A stretch of 64,000 nucleotides of DNA, taken from Congeria kusceri (Eukaryota > Mollusca > Bivalvia > Myida > Dreissenidae). Each line of letters opens with the position of its first letter. Positions within the stretch are counted from its first letter, which is position 1. The stretch lies in assembly GCA_027627225.1 (NCBI GenBank), contig CM051034.1:44032548-44096547 (forward strand), read 5' to 3'. Made by a program: the position numbers and the translations under genes. The notes below the pieces were generated by a model, which saw only the letters and a list, made by a program, of their open reading frames with translations, ran no database searches and was not told the DNA's origin. Of the stretch, positions 12,540-27,000 are shown piece by piece.

Positions 12540-14400
12540 TCCTGCTTTCGCAACTGGAGTTTCGCTTTGTTTATATTCTTTATGTTTACATCTTATGACA
12601 AAGAGAACTCTGCTTTCTGTCCCGTGTTCCTCGAGGCTCAATTCACTCAAGAGCCACGTGTTTCGGCATGCAAGCTATTGAAATATTTTGACATTATATT
12701 AAACTATGTGATCATTACCGTTCATAAGTTGCAAAACTGAACAAAACATATATGAATAAAACAGCAACAACAGCATCATCAACAAAAACAACATTACAAC
12801 ACCAACCTAATAAGAATTATAATAACTATATTTATTATTATGGTTTAAATACATTCATAATTTATCGTTCAAAAGTTAATGTAGACTGTCGCGAACTGCG
12901 ATTAATTTATGTTTGTTCAGGTTTAAATGTTGATGCTGAATCTGATCTGTTAATTTGCCAGAGTGAGTGTGTGTTTAATATTTACTTTGCTTTGCTCTCT
13001 GTTTATACTAAATGTCAAGTAAAATGTCAATGATTTCACTCCTCAATTTCAAGTATTTAGAAAGTTGATTTTATACCAGAAAAAAGTTCAGTTGGAAAAA
13101 GTTTAAGCCAAAAAGTGGACACATTTTTAAAATCAGTTTATTTTGTGGAATTATATTCATTCGGATTTATGTAGTTATTAAGGAAATGCATCCATAACTA
13201 ACAAATTAAAAATAAAAGGATAATAACAATTAAACCATTGTCTGTCCAATGTAGTGAATAAACAATTTAAGCATACAGTCCGAACAATAAGAAAGAAGTA
13301 TGAAAAAATCGCTACATAGACTTCAAATTTTTTTAACAAATTACTACCACATAAAAACGGCCAGGTTATATCTGTCAGCTCCAAATTTGGTATATGTTTA
13401 CATCTTTGCGAATTCTGATTGGTCATTTCGGTCTGCTACAGAATACGAGATAGAATAAGATTTATTTGCTCTGCATCTCACATCTGCGCGCAGAAGGCTT
13501 AATTTACACGGTATGCTTAAACAGATCTGCTGAGATAGACATGTAAAAGACTACCGTGTATACTTGGCTTAACATGTCTACAAACACACGTCTTTTGCTT
13601 GCTTATCTGTATAGACCTGTCTTCAGTACGAAGACACACATTTTGCTTACTCGTATTCTACCCTATTTCACCATAGGTTTCAACGGATTTACTATACCCA
13701 AAGGTAAACAAAGAAACAGATTTCCACAATTTCCTATAATGAAACTTGGCACTCTGGAAATTCGAAAGTTTATAAAATAGTAATGTTGCATATTTAATTT
13801 CTCCAATGCTTATTTAGTAGTCGAATCTTTCTGAAACTGTTTATGACGATTGTTTTGTAATATATATTCAGTCAAATTTATTCAAAATATGTTATTTTAC
13901 ATTATCATTTTTTGCGACAAAAAACCGTACATAAATTAAAAAAACTTTAATGTCAATATATAATGCAACACCAGATGCAACAATATTGTGTAATTCATTT
14001 AAAACAAGGTATTTAGAAACATAACATTTATTTCTTTAACAATTCGGCAAAATATATCATTAACATCTCAAATATAATCTGCGTTAAATAATTTTTGGCA
14101 AATATAATGCATTTATGAAATTTAAAAAACAACAGGAGTACATGGGCTTAATGAAAATCTAACAGTCAAACAAAGAGTCAAACAAACAGTCAAACATGGC
14201 ACAGACATCAGGAATTGCAACTATTACTCCTATGATAGAGTGCATTGCACATGCACATTCAGTAACTTTGAGTACTGGAAAATCTAAGACATTTTGAACA
14301 GGAGATGTCAGAGGACAGCGCGTATTTCAGTTGGTAGATATTTTGGAAAGTGGAAGGGGCAGAAATTTGTTAGAATACAAAGCTGAGTTCAGGCATTTAT
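12540..14400. other. Intergenic, no gene found
   Basis: No exon or conserved element recognised. A frame at 12271-12528 contains two copies of TCTATGGGCCACATGC (about 12332 and 12387) but no known domain. Confidence 0.4.
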
Positions 14401-15438
14401 TTCATCAATATATTCTAAGTATCAAGTGAATACCTTATGTAGTTTCAAAATTATAAGACTTTGGAACAAAAGCTTTGGCCGCAAAATCTATGTGAAAAGT
14501 GGGCATACATCTGTCAAAATAAAACGCATAGTTATAGGGATTATAGCAGCTGATGCTGGAGTTGATTACAAAGACGCATTCCAAGTTTCAAGTGAATACC
14601 TTATGTAGTTTAGAAATTATAAGACTTCTGAATAAAAACTTTACACTGCAAACTATATGAAAAGGGGGATAACTCTGTCAACAGACAAAACTGGGTTATG
14701 TGGATTGTGGCACTTGATGATGTAAATGATGAAACAGGTATATTCCAAGTTTCAATTAAATAACCTATTAGTTTTGAAGTTATAAAATTGTGAATAACAA
14801 CTTAAATCTGAAAACAATGTGCAAAAGATCCATTACAATGCCAAAATGCAAAGCAGAGTTATTGGGATTGTTGCACCTGATGCTGCAGTTGATGGCAAAG
14901 TTATATTAACAAGACATTTGAATAAAAACTTTAATCCGACAATATGTAAAAAAGGGGGCATAACTCTGTTAAAATACAAACTGAGTTATGGGGAAAACGT
15001 AGTTTTGAAGTTAAAAGGCTTTTGAATATAAACTTTAACCAGAAAATCCATGTGAAAAAGGGGCATAACTCTGTCAAAATACAAAACAGAGTTATGAGGA
15101 ATATTGCACCTGATGCTGGAGTGAATGACAAAGGTATATTCCAAGTTTGAAGTGTAATAACTTATGTGGTTTTGAAGTTACAGGACTTCTGAAAATAAAC
15201 TTTAACCAGAAAATCTATATGAAAAAAGGGCATAACTCTGTCAAAATAAAAAAATGAGTTATGTGGAATGTTGCACCTGATGCTGGAGTTGATGACAAAG
15301 TTATATTATAAGTTTTAAAAGAATAACTTACGTAGTTTTGAAGTTACAAGACTTTGAATATAAGCTTAAACCAAGATCAGACGCCGACGCCGGGGGTAGT
15401 AGGAAATCTCACCTATTCTTCAAATAGTCGAGCTAAAA
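14400..15438 (+). mobile_element. Tandem-core element with hairpin-type 3' tail
   Basis: About six head-to-tail units, mostly 165-170 bp with two shorter, carry phrases such as GGGCATAACTCTGTCAAAA, GAGTTATG and TGTTGCACCTGATGCTGGAG. The array ends in a tail with GACGCCGACGCCGGGGG, CTCACCTATTC and GTCGAGCTAAAA. The same unit and tail occur at 24545-24857. It encodes no protein, so it is probably non-autonomous. I infer a bivalve element of the tandem-core kind, in the style of pearl/Helitron-related elements; the class is uncertain. Confidence 0.7.
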
Positions 15439-15984
15439 CTGTAAAAACACTTAAATTTTATTTTGATTTTCAATCATGGAAATTCACTATACATTATTTA
15501 AAATAATACATAACACAAATATTTGATAAAATGAGTAGACAAAAACTACTGATCTGATTTGGTTATTTGGATTAACATTGCATTTATGTTATTTGACACT
15601 ACAAATTATATATAAAATGGTGCGTGATAATAGCTGGTCAAAAAGTATGCTTTCAAAGATTTTAGGGCTTATTTCTGAATCAGAAGCATAATGACATGAT
15701 TTAAAATATATCATACATGTACATAATTGAACCCTACCAAATTAGTCTTATTTTACAATACCATGAATTGTTTCATAATACCAGGAATTACTTTAAAGTG
15801 TGCGCTATAACCTGAACAATTTTTAAAAATGTACAAATTTACGATAAATGAAACTTAGGTCTATTCTTTATTAATTATTATTTATCATACAGCATTTCAT
15901 ATGGTATCTTATATGAATACAAAGAATTTCCCAGGATCAAGGAGATAAAGACGTATTCAGGCAATATCTAAATTGCTCAAATGC

Positions 15985-16650
15985 AATAAAACAATGAAAC
16001 GGAAGGATTGCTTGGAATTTTCGTGTTCATTTTACAAAATAGTCAAATGCTTTTGGAGGAATAAAGAACTGTTGGGATTGCTTGCAAGTGGTTTATTCTT
16101 GTTACAAAATCCTTAAATGCTTTTTTCGGGATAAAGCAAGTTAGGTTTTGCTTCAAATGTTCTTTATCTTTTTCATTAGGATTTGCTTCGAATTTTCTGA
16201 TCTTGCTTTTGACAAAATCCTCAAGTGAACAAAAAACAATATTAGGATTGGCTTGGTATTATCTTGTAATCCTTTTACAAAACCATCAAAAGCCATTTTT
16301 TTGAAAGAACCAATGTTAGGTTTTGCTTAAAATGTTTTGATCTTCTTAATAATGCCATAAATGCCATTGGAATAAAAAAAATGTTAGGTTTTGCTTAGAA
16401 ATTGTCTTTACTTTCTCTTTACAAAAGCTTTATTTGCTTTTCTTAATAAAATGGTAGAACTCGCTTGGTATTTTCTTTCCTTTTTTTTTTACAAAATACT
16501 TAAATGCTCTTTATCAAATGAGACATAATTACGATTATGATGCTTGTAATTCTAGCAGTATTATTACAACTGTCATTTTGAAATGTACATTGTTAGGATT
16601 TGCCTTTAAATTTCTCATTTTTCTTTTTACGCATATCCTCGTGTGTTTTA
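15985..16650 (-). repeat. ~70-bp degenerate tandem repeat overlapping the SERAC1 3' end
   Basis: About nine degenerate units of roughly 65-85 bp can be followed by the phrases TTAGGTTTTGCTT, TCTTTATCTTTTT and ACAAAATCCTTAAATGC. Unit starts lie near 16004, 16075, 16143, 16180, 16244, 16318, 16386, 16460 and 16594. The last unit contains the SERAC1 stop codon (16593-16595) and codes its lysine-rich tail, so the array forms the end of the gene and its 3' UTR. TTTATT at 16429-16434 is AATAAA on the - strand and could be the polyadenylation signal. Confidence 0.65.
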
Positions 16651-16765
16651 ATGCACTTCTGCATGAAGTCCCGACTGAGTGTGTACAAGGCACTGTCAGT
16701 GTCACGTGGTTTACAAATGTTGATGTGATCTGATTTTATCAGATGAAACTCGCCAATGCCTGGAT
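16593..16765 (-). CDS. SERAC1: SERAC1 terminal exon, residues 623-679
   Basis: Acceptor GTCTTTCCAG. Encodes PGIGEF and SDHINICKP (family NHLNICKP; His636 is the candidate catalytic histidine), then a basic tail ending KKKNEKFKGKS before TAA. The tail has no counterpart I can recall and lies in the terminal unit of the 15985-16650 tandem repeat. Confidence 0.9.
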
Positions 16766-19700
16766 CTGGAAAGACATTGTATTATTTCATGATATGCGGT
16801 GAATGAGTAGCTAATACCAGTGATTGATAACCCGATCATTTCACTATGGGTCGAGTAAAATGATAATATTTGATAATTCACTCTGGGTTTTATGGAACTA
16901 CTTTTTACCTTTTTTTAAGCATGTGAATAACCTTATGGTCAGTGTAGACAACGACGCGCGTGACCATCACTTAGCGAATACACTATCGTAAACTTACGAA
17001 TATGATGTAATGGGCAACTAACCAGTAAACAATATGCGAGACACTATGATACTTTGTGAATAGCCATACGCGTGTACTTGTAGAATAACACGATTATATT
17101 ATTGTTTGTAAGGGTTTAAGTCGGATCTATTTCTTCTCATCTATTCATAGAAAGAAGCATTGAAAACAGGAAACCTCACTGCTCCACGAGCCAAAAATAG
17201 CGCACTATTACATCGATTTACTGACTCGCAAATCTGCAGCGTAAAAAAATAGTTCCTGTGATACAGATTTCTGAATACAGCTTGTAAACCCTGTTGGCTT
17301 CAAACAACGGACTAAAAATCATGGGCATATATTCATAAAGCTTGTTAGAAAAATGTATTATATTATATTTTATATCCTAGCAGGGCGGTGAACGTTGAGT
17401 TGCATCTGCAGTGTTATTAGCGACAATGTGGTATCTGCAGTGTAAGTAGATTTGTCGCATAATTGTAATTATTTAAATACACAATGTACTTTCATCAGGG
17501 GCGGAAATGTATAAAATTTACTCGGTTGTAAGTTGAAGCTTCGTAGATGTATCTTTGAGTGTGTTTGCTTCAACACTATAAGCACATGTAGGTGTTCACA
17601 GATCAGAAAATGGTCGATTTCAAGTGATAGTGTCATTTCAGTATATATACAGGATTCATTTACATTGGAACAGCATGGCAAAAGTGTATTTATCATTATA
17701 CAAACTTATGTACGGTTTAACAGCAAGTTCAACGTTAAGACAGAAAATAACTGGTTTATTCACCTATTGGCGTCTGCAGTTAAGTTCTGATTTGTTAAAA
17801 CATATATATGTACTGATAATGTTGAAGCAAACAGACTCAGACTTTTTTTCACTGCAGATGCCACTTTGTCGCTTAAAGCACTGCATATGCAACTCTACGT
17901 TTACCCCCCTGTCCTAATTTCCAGCAAAACAATTGGATATTTCATAGTCAATGATGTAACTTTCCTGAAAAAGATAATTTACATGAGGGCTAGAGCTCAG
18001 GGATCATAAACACCCTTTTCTTTAAAAAGATCAAATTTCAAAACCACTGACAGTAAGTCTGGCTTTAATAAAATAAGAAGTGTACGGATCTAAACCCCAT
18101 GAATAAATATGGGGATTCTATTATAATGTCTTTTTTTTCTACATACTAGCAGATTCTGGTGGAACCACGTGCAATTTGAGGTTCAACCCAATCTGGGTCT
18201 TCTCTGTTTCCCCAAAACTCATCACAGGAATCCCACGATTGAGCGCTATGTCGTGGAAAGACTTCTGGAGAATTTTCAATGTGTCATTTTCTGAAAATAA
18301 TCCAGATGAGTTTAAACTGACATGACTGTATATATCAGTTCGATCATGTTGAAAACAAGCACACAGAAATAAACAACCACACAAAAGTTGTCACAGTTTT
18401 TCTGATACAGAAGGCTCATGAGTGCATGTATCGATCCACTGGCTTATTAAGTAAGGAGTTTCAGAAGCAAAAAGACCCTGATAAGCTATACAGTGTAGTC
18501 CCTTAAAACCGAACTCTCTATAAACCGGAACTCTCTGAAAACCGAACAGACGCCCCGGTCCCGTTTTTTTGCCTATATGTTTAATGTGCGAAAACCCTCG
18601 GTATACCGGAACCTCTGTATTCCGAATATCGAACAGCAGGAGCGGTACATCACTTTGTTTCGGAGTACAAATTGACCTCTGTAGACCGAACATGTGTGAC
18701 TATCTCATGTCATCGATTATCTTTAGCGCGCGATTGTCTTGCCGCAGGGTGATTTGATTGCACGCTTAATCCGATAATTTGGGGCAACAGTTCAACATCA
18801 TAATAATTAGGACTCCAGATAAGGGTGTTTAGTCGCAAAATAAATTGGTATTGCCTATAAAGTGTGAATAACAAATAGTATGTTAATTAGACTGTTTTCA
18901 TTTGTTTAGAAAATATTTTAACATTTTACAAACAATTTATATAACTCAGGTCACAACTATTACTGATGTAATAATTATTAATGATTACCTTAATTAAAAC
19001 ATAATCCGATTGATGTTGGTCCAATTTAAAGTCTATGAAAGCAATGTCGAGCAGAACCGGGTTTCTTGAAAGAAATGATAAGAGACTTTATGCTCGATGT
19101 TACTTACGAATTATCATTCTTCTTCAAAGTTAGTACAGTGTTAAAATGTCTGAGCCTCCTTCTAAACGTCGACGGGTTGAATTAACTCTCGGGAACAAAA
19201 TAAAATGTATCAGTGATGCAGAATCTATCCGTAAACCCTCGCTTAAGGTTCTGAGTGAAAAGTATGGAGTAGGCAGGTCTACAGTTAGTGACATGATTCG
19301 TCGAAAATCTACTAACAGTGAACAGTGGGAGAAAAATGCTGCACGGGAGAAATATCGTTTCGGAAATGCATGTAAATTTGACAAACTTAACGATTAATAT
19401 AATCTTTATGCATTATTGTATTTTGCCGCAAACAATCAGTAAACCGGAACTCCTGCAAACCGAACATTTGGTCCGGTCCGGTCAGTGTTCGGTATAGAGG
19501 GAGTACACTGTATAAGGAATATAAGCCCCGCCCTTTGGCAGGAATGTTTTTTAGAATCAAACTCATAAAATTGTTTTGGTAGAGAAACACCTAAGGAACA
19601 TATCTGTGAAATTATTTGGAAATCCAACCAGTGCTTACTGACATGAAGATCTTCAAAGTTTTGAATATAGCCATATTAGGAAAAATGAACCCACCCCTTA

Positions 19701-21053
19701 CGGCCAGGTTTGGAACGGAGCGGAGCCATTGGAGCACTTTTGGTAGAGAACCACCCAAGGAACATTTCTGCGTTTTATTTTCAAAATCTAATCAGTGGTT
19801 TCTGAAAACATTTTTAAAGTTTTCAATATAGCCATATAAGGAAAAAGGGCCCGCCCCCATGGCGGCCATGTTTTTTAATGGAGCGGAACCGTCTGAGCCA
19901 CCTTAGTAGAGGATCACCCAAGGAACATTCCTGTGAAATTATTTCAAAATCCAAAAGGTGTATTCTGACAAGAAGTTTTTCAAAGTTTTCAAAATAGTCA
20001 TATGAGGAAAAATGGCCCCGTCCCCTGGCGGCCATATTTTGCAACGGATCGGAACCATTTGAGTAACTTTGATAGAGGACCACCACCCAAGGACCATTTC
20101 TGTGAAATTATTTGAAAATCTACCCATGGGTTTAAGAGGAGACGTTTTCAAAATAATTTTCTATTTATAGCTCTGGCGGCCATCTTGGGCAGTGGACCGG
20201 AACCATTTGAGCAACTTTGGTAGAGGACCACCCAAGGAACATTTCTGTGATGTTTTAGCAAAATTGGCCACCCGGTTTCAGACGACATGTCGTTTAAAAA
20301 ACAAGTTTAAGCACATACGGACGCACGGATCGACGCACGCACGCTCGACGGTCGAACCGCCATGACATAAGCTCGCTGGCCTTCGGCCAGTGGAGTTAAA
20401 AACCAATTGGTAAAGTATAAAACTACCAACCTTCATCCAACTCTAAAACCTCCGTGGATGGGAAAAGAGTGTATTTCACGCTGTATTTTTTCGAGAATGT
20501 GGCCAGGCTAGATCCCCGATGGGGAACGCTGTAGTTCAAGACGCCGATCGTGTTGTCGAGTATACATTGGTACTTTGGGTTGGACTGTGCCAGGCGTAAT
20601 ATGTCTTTAATTAAAAGACCTGAAATGCAAAAAATGTACTCAACTTCAGATGTGTTATCATTATGGAAGGCAACGAATGCCAAAATTGTTAATTGAATAT
20701 TTGATTGAAGTATTCACTATTCGAATATTCGATCGCTGGATTACCTCCCATTGAGTGACCCACCCATATAACTGGGCGGGACCCTATATCTGCCTTTCTG
20801 AGTTTTTCTATGAATGTTGCACTGCGGCTTGATAAGGTTCGCCTAAAAAAAAGAAAATCATCTTATTCATCCACATCATGATTGTCACCACAATTATTGT
20901 CAGAAATGAATAGTTATTTTGTCACTTGTGAGTTTTTGTGTAAGAAACTTCATATATCTAGTTGGTGCTATGTCTACATACATCATCATCATAATAATTA
21001 TCATCATCATCATAAACATCATAATCAAAATCATCATCATTTTCATGACCATC

Positions 21054-21086
<33 letters not shown>

Positions 21087-24000
21087 TATCATCATCATGC
21101 TGTGGAACATATTTAAATGTTTGAAAACGCAATATTTCAAAAATAATTAAGGTTGAAGTCTACGTTTTTAAAAGCCTACTCAAATATATACTCGATAATT
21201 ATGCTTGCGCTAAATAATCTTCCTGGTGTGTTACAGTAACTAATCTGTTTTATCAACAGTCCTGTAAAAAAGGCTTGATTATAGTAAATAATCTGCTTTA
21301 TCGACAAGTCTTGTAATTTCGCTTGATTATAATTTAATATAGCGAAAAACCAATAAGGAGCCTGACAGGGAATTCTTGCAGTGATAACATATGACAGCTT
21401 GCTTCAAAGAATGTCTCAATTATTAGCGATTTTAATTTTCGCGTTTCTATTGTGACCGCGAATATCGCGAACATTTTCTGACAGCGAAAATTACTTGTAA
21501 TACCGTATAGACAACATGTAATATGTTGATTTACTAACCAAATATAGTGCATTAACAATTTTCACTTAAGGTTAAGTGGAAATACTTAAAGATGTTACTT
21601 TAGGTGTTTTGTGAAAACTGCCCAAGACTCACTTGTCCGCCTCTAGTGGATGTTTAAGATTCCACGTCGTCAGTTCAGTGTCATAGCCGACATTGAGTAT
21701 TCGAACATCTTCCAAGTCATTTGCTAGCCAGTCCTGAAAATTTCAAAACATATTTTATTTCATTAATAGCTATTTTTATCAGGGTATGCCTAAAGCAAGA
21801 TAAAACTTTTCTTCATTGAAATTAAATATGAGGGCAATTATATTATTAATTGTGTTTGCAGAGCAATAAAGTTTACTGAAGAAGAACATTGTTCTACCAA
21901 TTATTAGGCTTTTAAATTTATCTCTTTCATACCCAATAGATCTCAAACCGGCCAAACCGAAAACAATACAATCACGGGCGATAAACAAACGTGTTTACAG
22001 GTGACTCCGTACATTTTTAAAATATATAAAAACAAAATACCACACATCATTTTTATATTATGCTTCAAGGCGATAAAAGCTTTAGATTTGACTGCTAATT
22101 AAAAAGATAGCCGCAATGTTTCGTGAAAAGCATGTGCGAGAATCAAACCTAATTATTACAAGATGGACACAGGGCACATGTAGACTTGTTAACTTAAAAG
22201 CGCTCTATCACAAAAACAGGACAAAATAGTACATTACACGGCTTGTCGCAGGAAGCATATGCTTGTCAAAGAAAGGCAACACAATGTCAGAATAGGACTA
22301 CAATATATGCCATGGACAAATATCTCGATCTTTCACCAACAGACATGTTTGTTGAGTGTGACACAATGACTCATAATAATAATTATTCCAGTCAAGTTAT
22401 TTCAAACTCCTTCCATGTTTTCCAAAATTATGCCTCCTACAAAAAGTCAATTATTTCTGTGTGACATTGGACACACAGACCTTGTTCTTGTCACAGACAC
22501 ATCTTCACATTATAGCGATCAATTTATTCAGATTTCAAGCAGAATTCTTCTTTGTGTGTAGAAACATAGCCTAGAGATAAAATTTAATCTGATATTTGAC
22601 ATCTGACCTCTTTGTGTGACATTGACCTCCATACTAAAGGCTGGTTCAACATGCCATCTCATGATGTTGATCATTTAAATGTGTAAGTTATTTGAAAATC
22701 CCTCCATGCCAGAAAATAAATTTGCTCAAGATAAATATTCGAATTTTGAACTTGATTTGTGACCTTGACCTTCGACTGACAAGCATGTGTGATGAACGCA
22801 ACAAATAATATTAAAATCCTTACAGGCATTTAGACATAGTGGAGCGGAAACAAAAATTCTTGAATTGTGACCTTGACCTTTCACAAAATAGCATGGGTGT
22901 TGTAAGCGACACAGCGTCTGGTCATGGGGAATAATAATCAGAAGTAATATTTAAATAAGTTATTGAGCAAAAATGAAAATCCTTGACCCTTGACCTTGAA
23001 TTGTGACCTTGAACTTGATGAACGTCTGGTGGGGAATAATAATATGAAATAATATTAAAAGCCTTTCAGTCATTTAGAAGTTCTGGCGCGGAAACAAAAT
23101 CCAGATGGATGGACCCAACCACAAACACACCTGCCCATGCAACCACCAACAGACGAACGGACGGATGGTCAAACTACTATATGCCCTCCTTCAGGGGCAT
23201 AATACTAGTAACTTTTAACAAGAATAACACTGAACTTACCTTTGGCCAAAAGAACGTATGCGATTGTCTAAACTCGTCTGTGACAACGAATCCTTTCTCT
23301 GTGTGCCTCCGGTCTTCTTGGCGCCACGTTTTGAACGGACCGCCGCGCAGGCCGTGTATAAACACGATGTCCACCTTTACCTTGTGCTTCTCTTCTCTAT
23401 AGTGAGATCATCTTTTTAAATTGCTAAACATATTTGTTTGCCAAAAGTGTTCGATGAATGGCGTGGAAAAAAAGTAAAAGTCAAAAGTTCCCATCTTACA
23501 ATCATTGAAGTATAAATTCGAAAAACATGTCTGGAAACAAACATTAAATAAAAGCGCATACTAGTACAAAGAAAGTTTAGCATTGATGTCTGCTTGTATT
23601 TTACAATGTTGGCTTTTTATCATTGTTTTTAGTTTTGAGTGCATTTTTCACCTAATATATTAAGATTTGCTGTTTTGGGCTTTTGATAAGCATGGCCGGA
23701 AATAAAATTATATTTTTTAGGTTTTGTAATTATGTTGGGCGGCAAACCATAAAACAATTTATTGAGAATAAATGGCATAAAAAAGGTTTGAAATTTGTAC
23801 ATTAAAGCAAGAGAGCCTAAGTGGCTCTGGGTTGCTCACCTGAATGTTTGCAAAGTAGACAAACCCAGTACACAGGATTACATACTGAATTTCTAAAAAC
23901 TCAAACGATGTACAATAATAAAGCACTTGAAAGCTTAACTCTGAAGAATGTAATTCAACTAAATTATTGTATAACATGCATTTAACAAACATTGATTGTC

Positions 24001-27000
24001 AATTTAAATTTGTCTAAATCTGTTAGACTGCACAACAAAACAACACTGTCTAACAGCTAAATTATTTTGAGGTTTCACATACATGTAGTATGTTATTTAT
24101 TAAAATACAGTACCCTACAAAATCATGAAATCAATCAACTATTATAATCAATATAGTAAACACTACTATGAACCAGAATATAAAAGGGAGACTATATGAA
24201 ATCAATCTGTACAAAGATAATATAATTATACTGATATAATGAAAACATAATTAATAAGCAAAATTTACACACACTTAAAAAGTAGGGTAACTTTTTGTTG
24301 GCTTACATGTATGTTTGGTATACAATTAATGTGAGTTGCGTTAGTTACAAAAGTTATATTTTTGTACTATTATAACTTTATATATATATATATATATATA
24401 TCTACACAATAGTAATAATAATTCAAAACTCCACACGCTTATTATAATGTATTCATTTTGAAATATTTTAGTATTTTGAAGAGAAATGTCCCTATGACAA
24501 ACAAAACAGGAGCTGCCTGACGACGGCGCGCTCGACTTATTCCATGTATTTCATTTGGTACATATTTTGGAAGTGAATACCTTATGGAGATATAAGACTT
24601 TTGAATAAAAACTTTAACCTGAAATTCTATGTGAAAATGTGGCATAACTCGGTAAAAATACAAAACAAAGCTATCGGGAATGTTGCACCTGATGCTGGAG
24701 ATAATGACACAGGTTTATTCCAAGTTTCAAGAGAATAACTTAGGTAGTTTTGAACTTACAAGACTTTTGAATATAAACTTTAACCAAGATCAGACGCGGA
24801 CACTGACGCCGGAGCGAATAGGATAGCTCACCTATTCTTCAAATAGTCGAGCTAAAACAGACATGTAACTCGAGCTGCATCAGCAAGAAATAAACCTTAT
24901 GCAAGGAATTTGGGATTTCTACCTCAGACGTGGCCCTGAATTAATCATAATACATGTAGATGTACATCAAACCTGGATCTGAACACTGGATATCCTGGGT
25001 ATATTCCCTCATCATACATGGCATCGACATCAATGTCTGTTTTCATGTCACGGTCTAGATTTGCTAGAGCCTTTGTCGTGTAGAAAAACAGAGCCGTGTC
25101 TTTGGTCGACAGCCATTTGTGTAGCACTGCGACCCAACCTAAGCAAAATGTAGACAATACAAGGTTAGTAGTCAATAATGATTGGTTTACACTATAGCTC
25201 AAGTGAAGCAAATATTGTACTCATCGACGCAGAGTCAGAATCATTAAATGATAGAAAAGCTTGAAAATTGTTGTTATGGTGACCCACAAACAAAGCTTAA
25301 AAATCGCATAAATAGCTTGTTGAAACAGAACAATAAACCATATCAGCTGACACTACACATGTTTACCTACAAAAAAATGTAAATTACAATTTTTTTACCA
25401 GGTTTGTCATTTGGACGAAAAATTGCGTGGCTGGTCACATTTGTTAGGGCAATATTTGGCATCAAGTAATCTATAGGGAGTTACTAGAAGTGGTAGGTGA
25501 TGCCCGACATAAAATCACACACAGTAATTCCGTGCATGTATAACTGATAGTTTAGGCAGTGTGACGTGACGTTATTACTCCGCAATATTTTGCACAGTAC
25601 ACAGGTCCACTTTGTGTCGACGTGCCTCTGACTCGATTGTCCTAACTCCAGGAATCGCAATATATGTTTGTTTCACATGCCCCAATGCTGAGAAAACATA
25701 CCTAATATACTATCTAATGCATAATCTTGTTGGTTTCATTCTGAAAATAAACACAACCAAAGGATGGTGACTGACAACAATTGCTCACCCTCAAGAACTT
25801 AGTGCTCATTCGGGCTGGTATTCACAAAGCTCCTAAGGGAAATCTTAACTTAAGGTGTACTTAGGAAACAATTTCAGATCAAATTTTCTATGTGAAATCC
25901 AATGATTTCGTTGCATAGAAGGCTGCATACAAAACATATAAGTAATGTTTACAAGTTAACAACATTGTAAAAACATGTTAAAAGACCTATGCATAAAACA
26001 GCCAGAGACTTAAGGAATGTAATGAATTTAAGGAATTTACTTAAGTTTTCCCTAAGGAGCTTTGTGAATACGGGCCCTGGAGCTAAGCAAGAGAACATGC
26101 AATGCTCCACTGGATTAAGTGACTTCAAGAGTGTCAGATGGAACATGTGTGTGTTATTATTTGACAATCTAGCTAGAAGAAATTTTGTTTAAAGACTTTT
26201 TTTACTATTAGCTCTCATGACAAACTTGACCAGTGGACCAGAACCAATTGAGCAACTTTGGCTAAAGTCCACCCAAGGAAAAAAAGTACACATTTCCAAT
26301 GCTAAATATGTTTTTTTTTTGTTTTTTTAATATACCTTCAACAAAAGTTATAACGCATCAAATGGATATAGCTGTATTTTCTTTATTGATAAGAATTTCA
26401 GCTGAGACATGGTAAACACAAAATTCTTTATGCAGAGCATTCCGCCGACACCGTTGACAACACCGACGAACGGGTAAGTAGAATAGCTCTGACTATTCGG
26501 TGAATAGTCTAAGCTAAAATTTGATCATTTTCTGCCACAATCAGCAGCTGTTAAAATGTTTGGTATTCTGAATAATGGAGTTTTTTACCATTAACAATTT
26601 AACATTGTATTTTACCTCCTTCAATGATCTGTTTGTGTAGTTTCACGTTGAGAGCCAAGTTTGCAAGGATTCGTGCAATCAGAGGTTTAAACTCTCGTAT
26701 TTTCGCAAACTCGATGAGGATCCGCTGAAACAGCTGCAAAGCCCCGTTTTCTACGATCTTTTCTAGTTGATCTGTAACCTGTGAGGAAAATGGTAACGCG
26801 AACATAAACAATGAAAGGCTGTATAAACTTTATTTTCTTTGATCTGTGCTGGTATTCATAAAGCTCCTTAAGGAAATGTTAACTTAAAGGGACTTTGTCA
26901 TCGAAAAGGGCCTTAAGGGGGGCAATTTCTTTAAAAAATCTGAAATTCAGACATATATAATGGGAAAAGGGTGTACGCATTCTGAGATAAAAATCTGTTA

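Noticed and set aside
20900..21124. Poly-His, poly-Ile and poly-Met frames
   Set aside because: They are readings of a CAT microsatellite.
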